In this document: positions 6,389-10,133 of the stretch, piece by piece
Numbering within the stretch: the stretch's first letter is position 1
Layout of the letters: every line of letters starts with the position of its first letter
Assembly (NCBI GenBank): GCA_937959375.1
Contig: CALGLS010000193.1
Location: forward strand, 1-10,133
Direction of reading: 5' to 3'
From: an uncultured Saprospiraceae bacterium
GTDB lineage: Bacteria; Bacteroidota; Bacteroidia; Chitinophagales; Saprospiraceae
DNA: 10,133 bases
Made by a program: the position numbers and the translations under genes
Notes under the pieces: generated by a model
What the model was told of the DNA's origin: nothing
The model's input: the letters and a program-made list of their open reading frames with translations, nothing else
Databases searched by the model: none

Positions 6389-6916
6389 TTACTTATCTAG
6401 CACTTTAAATTGTAAAGATAATTGACTGTCCAGCAATGAAGGAGAAAACGCCCTCAGTTCCATTTCAAACCAAATATCAAAGGTTTCTCTTTTTAAGAAA
6501 TCAGTAGGGTCGATTAATGTTGGTATCATATCTAAGATTGGACCGGTGTTGTCAGGAACTTGTAAACGTTCAAATATTGGATTGTAATTAGTAGAATCAT
6601 TCGACTCGAGAATTCGTACCGTTGCGTTTCTTATAAACCCATACTCCACTCCCGAGAAATCTGCAGTAAGTTTTGCGAAAGCCTGATCAATTTCTACGAT
6701 ATCTTCCAACTCCATGTTATTGGCAATCAAGTAACTTTCAATATTAGAAGGGATGTTTCTAATCTTCACACCATATATCCCTCCAAATGGATTAAGCCCA
6801 GTTGGAATTGTGAAGTCTAAATCATAGTCCATGGTGAATAAAGTTGGAGGTTCCTCCTTTCGGCAAGAAGAAGTGAAGATCAATAGTGCAAAAATGGATA
6901 ACAATAATTTTTTCAT
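6389..6916 (-). CDS. Hypothetical lipoprotein, 175 aa
   Basis: A complete ORF, ATG to TAA. It has a typical lipoprotein signal: MKK, a hydrophobic stretch LLLSIFALLIFTSS, then C18 followed by RKEE. The mature part begins with alternating acidic and hydrophobic residues (MDYDLDFTIP, 29-38). It continues as a likely beta-sandwich: an N-rich turn, IEEID-like segments near residues 68-77, ADFSGVEYGFI with a strand-like ATVRILES, and a final strand LSLQFKVL. Its overall pattern (an opening strand with FTIP, a central NIESYLIANNM helix, a closing sequence of amphipathic strands) reminds me of small Bacteroidota lipoproteins with no assigned role, but no named domain is recognised. It is transcribed alone, since 243 nt separate it from the next minus-strand gene downstream. 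The start is fixed by the signal peptide. It is probably surface or periplasmic; the function is unknown. Confidence 0.75.
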   Translation of the reverse strand: MKKLLLSIFALLIFTSSCRKEEPPTLFTMDYDLDFTIPTGLNPFGGIYGVKIRNIPSNIESYLIANNMELEDIVEIDQAFAKLTADFSGVEYGFIRNATVRILESNDSTNYNPIFERLQVPDNTGPILDMIPTLIDPTDFLKRETFDIWFEMELRAFSPSLLDSQLSLQFKVLDK

Positions 6917-7137
6917 ATGGAATGATTGTCGTTTTTATCAAGAAATTTTAAATAACCCCTTTCTATAACGGATGAATTTCATAAAAGTATTCCTTCATTT
7001 TAAATTAATCACAAAGAGGTCCGAAAAAATACAAAAAAGAAAATGCTAAATAATTCCGTCAAACTACCTATATTTCGAAGGAAACGAAAAAGCAAACAGG
7101 ATATGGTCATACATATTCCCAAATCAAAACAACCAAC

Positions 7138-9060
7138 ATGGGCGAACAAAAAGTATCGATTCTAAAAGACGAAAAGCAAATGCAACGCTTTGTGCGTTCC
7201 CTTCTCGATGATGTACAAGCTTTAGAATACATGCTCGAAAACGACTGGTTCGAAAGCGGAATTACCCGAATTGGAGCCGAACAGGAAATGTGCATGGTCG
7301 AAGACCCAACGCTGAAACCAGCTCCTATTGCGATGAAGGCTTTGAACAAAATGAAGGAATATCCTTGGGTAGAAACAGAACTTGCTAGATTTAATCTAGA
7401 AACTAATCTCAATCCTCGTCAACTTAAAGGAAAGTGTTTCCGTCAAATGGAATCAGAGAATAGACGTAATTTGAAAAAGATTCGAGAGAAAGTACAGGAA
7501 CTCGGGGCAGACATTATCTTGACTGGAATACTTCCAACCCTTCGAAAGTTTGATTTAGAAATGCACAATCTAACTCCAAAGAAACGCTACTTTGCACTCA
7601 TGGAATCCATCAATCAACAATTGATCGGATCATCCTACGAATTGCGATTGTCGGGTATTGATGAACTTTTGGTGAAACACGATTCCCCACTTCTAGAAGC
7701 TTGTAATACTAGTTTTCAAGTACACTTGCAGATTGAACCGAAAGACTTTGTGAAGATGTATAACATCGCACAAACATTAGCAGCCCCAGTGATGGCAGTC
7801 GCAGCCAACTCACCCATTGTTTTTGGTAAACGCCTTTGGCATGAAAGCAGAATTGCTCTGTTTCAACAGTCTGTTGATACACGTACGACTCATGATCATA
7901 TGCGCGAGCGTAGCCCACGGGTAACTTTTGGAAATGGTTGGCTCAAAAAATCTGTCATGGAAATTTATCGCGAAGACATTGCTCGATTCAGAGTCTTGAT
8001 TAGTGGCGACGTGGCAGAAAATTCTATTGATATGATTAATAAAGGTGAAACGCCAAAGTTGCGTTCACTGCAAGTCCACAACTCCACCGTCTATCGTTGG
8101 AACCGACCTTGTTACGGAATCAGTCCTAATGGTAAGCCACATCTCCGTATCGAAAATCGTGTACTTCCTGCTGGACCAACGGTAATAGATGAAATGGCGA
8201 ATACTGTTTTCTGGATTGGTCTGATGATAGGGATGGCTGACAAGTACGATGACATAACCAAGCTGATTAGTTTTGCAGATATCCGTGATAATTTTGGAAA
8301 GGCAGCACGCTATGGAATCGATACACAATTAACTTGGTTTAAAGACAAGAAAACAACCGTTTGTGATTTGATTTTGAAAGAGCTTTTGCCAATTGCGAAA
8401 AAAGGTTTAGCTAAATTTAATATTGACAAAGCAGATGTCAAAAAGTACCTCGGCATCATCGAACAACGAGCGAAGTTGCACATGAATGGAGCACGTTGGC
8501 AACTACGGGCTTACACCAAGTTGATTGCAGAAACAAACCCCGATGAAGCACTCTCTTGCCTCACTGCTGCCATTATTAATAACCAACAAAAAGATATTCC
8601 TGTGCATAAATGGAAACTCCCTAATCTCGATGAATTAAAAGAATACCGACCTTCTAAAATTAAAGTCGAAGAGTTTATGGAAACGGATCTTTTTACGGTC
8701 CAGCAAGATGATATTATTGAGTTAGTAGCAGAGATGATGGACTTTCGCAAAATTCGTTTCATGCCGGTGGAAAATACCAAAGGAAAGTTAATTGGCTTGG
8801 TGACTTTGCGTTTAATCATGCGCCATTTGATGAAGCAAAATAAACTAAATAACAAAGCGGTAAAGGTGAAAGATATCATGATTAAAAAACCATTGACGAT
8901 TAGCCCCGATGCAACTATTTTAGATGCCTTAGGAATAATGCGAAAAAGTGAGGTTGGTTGTTTGCCAGTGGTACAAAAAGGAGAATTAGTGGGACTAGTA
9001 ACCTCTATGAATTTTCTCAGAATATCAAGTCGCCTAATCGAACGATTGGAGCAGAAGTAA
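7138..9060 (+). CDS. GCS2-family amidoligase (glutamate-cysteine ligase-like) fused to two CBS domains
   Basis: A 640-aa protein in two parts. Residues about 40-490 are a carboxylate-amine ligase of the GCS2/YbdK type within the glutamine-synthetase-like fold. IGAEQEM (45-51) is the metal/ATP GxExE motif. NLETN (86-90), SFQVHL with H196, ANSP (223-226) with G230 and R238, and LRIENRV (336-342) are the other active-site blocks. Residues about 507-565 and 576-632 are two CBS repeats (VEEFMETDLFTV and VKDIMIKKPLTI openings; IGLVTLR and VGLVTSM closings). CBS pairs usually bind AMP, ATP or S-adenosylmethionine, so the ligase is probably controlled by energy charge. The amine substrate is unknown: the family makes gamma-glutamyl amides, but this member is longer than E. 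coli YbdK and need not use cysteine. Related GCS2 genes often lie beside RimK-type ATP-grasp and peptidase genes; neither is nearby. The ATG follows an A-rich leader without a Shine-Dalgarno sequence. The SDR gene follows 69 nt later and may be cotranscribed. Confidence 0.9.
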   Translation: MGEQKVSILKDEKQMQRFVRSLLDDVQALEYMLENDWFESGITRIGAEQEMCMVEDPTLKPAPIAMKALNKMKEYPWVETELARFNLETNLNPRQLKGKCFRQMESENRRNLKKIREKVQELGADIILTGILPTLRKFDLEMHNLTPKKRYFALMESINQQLIGSSYELRLSGIDELLVKHDSPLLEACNTSFQVHLQIEPKDFVKMYNIAQTLAAPVMAVAANSPIVFGKRLWHESRIALFQQSVDTRTTHDHMRERSPRVTFGNGWLKKSVMEIYREDIARFRVLISGDVAENSIDMINKGETPKLRSLQVHNSTVYRWNRPCYGISPNGKPHLRIENRVLPAGPTVIDEMANTVFWIGLMIGMADKYDDITKLISFADIRDNFGKAARYGIDTQLTWFKDKKTTVCDLILKELLPIAKKGLAKFNIDKADVKKYLGIIEQRAKLHMNGARWQLRAYTKLIAETNPDEALSCLTAAIINNQQKDIPVHKWKLPNLDELKEYRPSKIKVEEFMETDLFTVQQDDIIELVAEMMDFRKIRFMPVENTKGKLIGLVTLRLIMRHLMKQNKLNNKAVKVKDIMIKKPLTISPDATILDALGIMRKSEVGCLPVVQKGELVGLVTSMNFLRISSRLIERLEQK

Positions 9061-9129
9061 GACTCGGACATCTAGTTAGTGACATAACGTTGAACTGAAA
9101 ACCGGATTCCAATAAACAAACAGAAAGTA

Positions 9130-9846
9130 ATGAAAAAAGCCATAATAGTTGGTGGAACTTCTGGGATTGGAAGAGGTCTTGCCGAAGTATTAATTGCTGA
9201 TGATTGGACTGTTGGAATCACAGGACGAAGAACTAGATTGCTGAAAGAAATTAAAGCAAAAGCAAGTGATCAAATTTTAATATTAGAACATGATGTTACC
9301 GAAATTGATCTCTCGGACCAAAAGCTAGAGTCCCTCTTTTTACAACTAAAAACAGTAGACTTAGTAATTGTTTCTTCCGGTTTTGCTGACCTTAATCAAA
9401 AGTTAGATTGGGATATTGAACATAAAATTATTCAAACGAATGTGAACGGGATTGCTAAAGTGTATGAATTTGTTTTTTCAAAATTTAGAAGCCAAGGTTA
9501 TGGGCACCTTGTCGGAATTTCATCGATCGCATCGCTAAGAGGTAGTCGACATAGCCCCGCTTACAGCGCAGCAAAAGCATTTCAAGCCAACTATCTAGAG
9601 TCCTTAAGATGCATTGCTAAAAATGAAAAGTTAGATATAAAAGTCACCGATGTTCAACCTGGTTTCGTGGACACACCAATGGCCAAAGGAAAGGGAATGT
9701 TTTGGGTTGCTCCAGTTGAAAAAGCTTGCGCTCAAATTTATTCGGGTATTCTAAAAGGCAAAAGAAAAATTTACATCACTAAAAGATGGCGACTAATTGC
9801 TTGGATTATGAAAATCACTCCAAGTTGGCTATTAGAAAAAACATAA
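9130..9846 (+). CDS. Short-chain dehydrogenase/reductase (SDR), classical type
   Basis: A 238-aa Rossmann oxidoreductase, slightly shorter than typical classical SDRs. The cofactor motif VGGTSGIG (residues 7-14) follows the first beta-strand, and TGRR (31-34) ends the second. The two arginines after that strand favour NADPH. EHDVT (53-57) fits the adenine-ring segment. The usual NNAG becomes VSSG (81-84). N104 (TNVNG), S132, Y145 and K149 (YSAAK) complete the catalytic tetrad, so the enzyme should be active. PGFVDTPMAKG (177-187) is the substrate-side loop. The C-terminus is basic and hydrophobic (KRWRLIAWIMKI, residues 218-229), as in a subgroup of SDRs that may associate with membranes or lipid-like substrates. 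The substrate is not predictable. The gene lies 69 nt after the amidoligase-CBS gene on the same strand, and its stop is 9 nt from the stop of the convergent T9SS cargo gene. Confidence 0.92.
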   Translation: MKKAIIVGGTSGIGRGLAEVLIADDWTVGITGRRTRLLKEIKAKASDQILILEHDVTEIDLSDQKLESLFLQLKTVDLVIVSSGFADLNQKLDWDIEHKIIQTNVNGIAKVYEFVFSKFRSQGYGHLVGISSIASLRGSRHSPAYSAAKAFQANYLESLRCIAKNEKLDIKVTDVQPGFVDTPMAKGKGMFWVAPVEKACAQIYSGILKGKRKIYITKRWRLIAWIMKITPSWLLEKT

Positions 9847-9855
9847 AAGTCAGCT

Positions 9856-10133
9856 TTATTTATTTCGAGCAATCACCACTCGCTCACTACTAACGCCAAA
9901 TGGCGTAGTCACCCGACAAATATAAATACCACTCACTAAGTCTGACCCATCAATCGCAAACTCATGCTTACCACTAGATAGCGTTTCATCCAATATCAAT
10001 TCAATTCGAACCCCGTTTATATCAAACAACTCCAAACGAACATTCGATTTTTGCGAAAGCTCAACTTCCAAGGTACTCCAGTCAGAAAATGGATTGGGAG
10101 CAATATTCAAAGCAATAGGTTTTATTTTTTCTA
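9856..10133 (-). CDS. C-terminal end of a T9SS-exported protein (type A sorting domain), partial
   Basis: Only the last ~92 codons are in the window. The frame is open from the TAA stop at 9856-9858 to the right edge, with no stop, so the 5' part lies outside. The visible part begins EKIKPIALNIAPNPFSDW and is a full T9SS type A C-terminal domain. NxAPNPF is the signature opening; VRLELFDINGVRI is the strand with the DxxG turn; SSGKHEF and LVSGIYICRVTT are the G-H and SGIY motifs; the end SERVVIARNK is the usual basic K-rich terminus. Such domains direct outer-membrane export by the PorU/V machinery and are cleaved during surface attachment. The cargo (enzyme, adhesin or other) cannot be told from this fragment. 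An internal TTG at 10110 could be read as a start but falls inside the domain. Confidence 0.9.
   Translation of the reverse strand, partial: EKIKPIALNIAPNPFSDWSTLEVELSQKSNVRLELFDINGVRIELILDETLSSGKHEFAIDGSDLVSGIYICRVTTPFGVSSERVVIARNK

Noticed and set aside
8511..9071. A long open frame on the minus strand, antisense to the 3' part of the amidoligase-CBS gene
   Set aside because: It mirrors the CBS region codon for codon, its translation shows no domain pattern, and the plus-strand protein has intact family motifs.
9841..9865. A short AAAG/CTTT hairpin between the convergent SDR and T9SS cargo genes
   Set aside because: The stem is only 4-5 bp with a bulge, too weak to call a terminator.

Overview
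The window looks like ordinary chromosomal DNA from a member of the Bacteroidota. The clearest sign is the type IX secretion system (T9SS) C-terminal sorting domain encoded at the right edge, a domain type essentially restricted to this phylum. Three lipoproteins with short lipoboxes, AT-rich leaders without Shine-Dalgarno sequences, one TAnnTTTG-type promoter element and a GAGCGTAGTCGAAGG dispersed repeat agree with this. The flavour is of the Saprospiria/Chitinophagia/Cytophagia type, but placement below phylum is inference. No tRNA, rRNA, CRISPR array, insertion sequence or phage gene was seen.

Layout. Positions 9-3023 hold three minus-strand genes. In order of transcription these are a conserved uncharacterised 473-aa cytoplasmic protein, an M15/VanY-type zinc carboxypeptidase lipoprotein, and a CNHCP-motif thioredoxin-like protein. 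Gaps of 82 and 104 nt carry short dispersed repeats. A 342-nt divergent intergenic region (3024-3365) with two inverted repeats separates this block from mnmG (3366-5231, plus), the tRNA U34-modifying flavoenzyme. A strong 38-nt hairpin lies between mnmG and a convergent minus-strand lipoprotein gene (5297-6145). That protein keeps the sequence framework of an M48 metallopeptidase but has lost both zinc-binding histidines of HExxH. A second small minus-strand lipoprotein gene (6389-6916) has no recognised function. Then come two plus-strand genes: a fusion of a GCS2-type amidoligase to two CBS domains (7138-9060), and a classical short-chain dehydrogenase (9130-9846). The window ends inside a minus-strand gene for a T9SS-exported protein, of which only the last ~92 codons are present.

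How the genes relate. Nothing suggests one pathway. MnmG is translation housekeeping. The M15 lipoprotein acts on cell-wall peptides in the periplasm. The thioredoxin-like protein is a thiol enzyme. The amidoligase-CBS protein probably makes a small gamma-glutamyl or similar amide under adenylate control. The most unusual items are the histidine-less M48 pseudoprotease, the amidoligase-CBS fusion without its expected partner genes, the uncharacterised 473-aa family, and the inverted repeats upstream of it.
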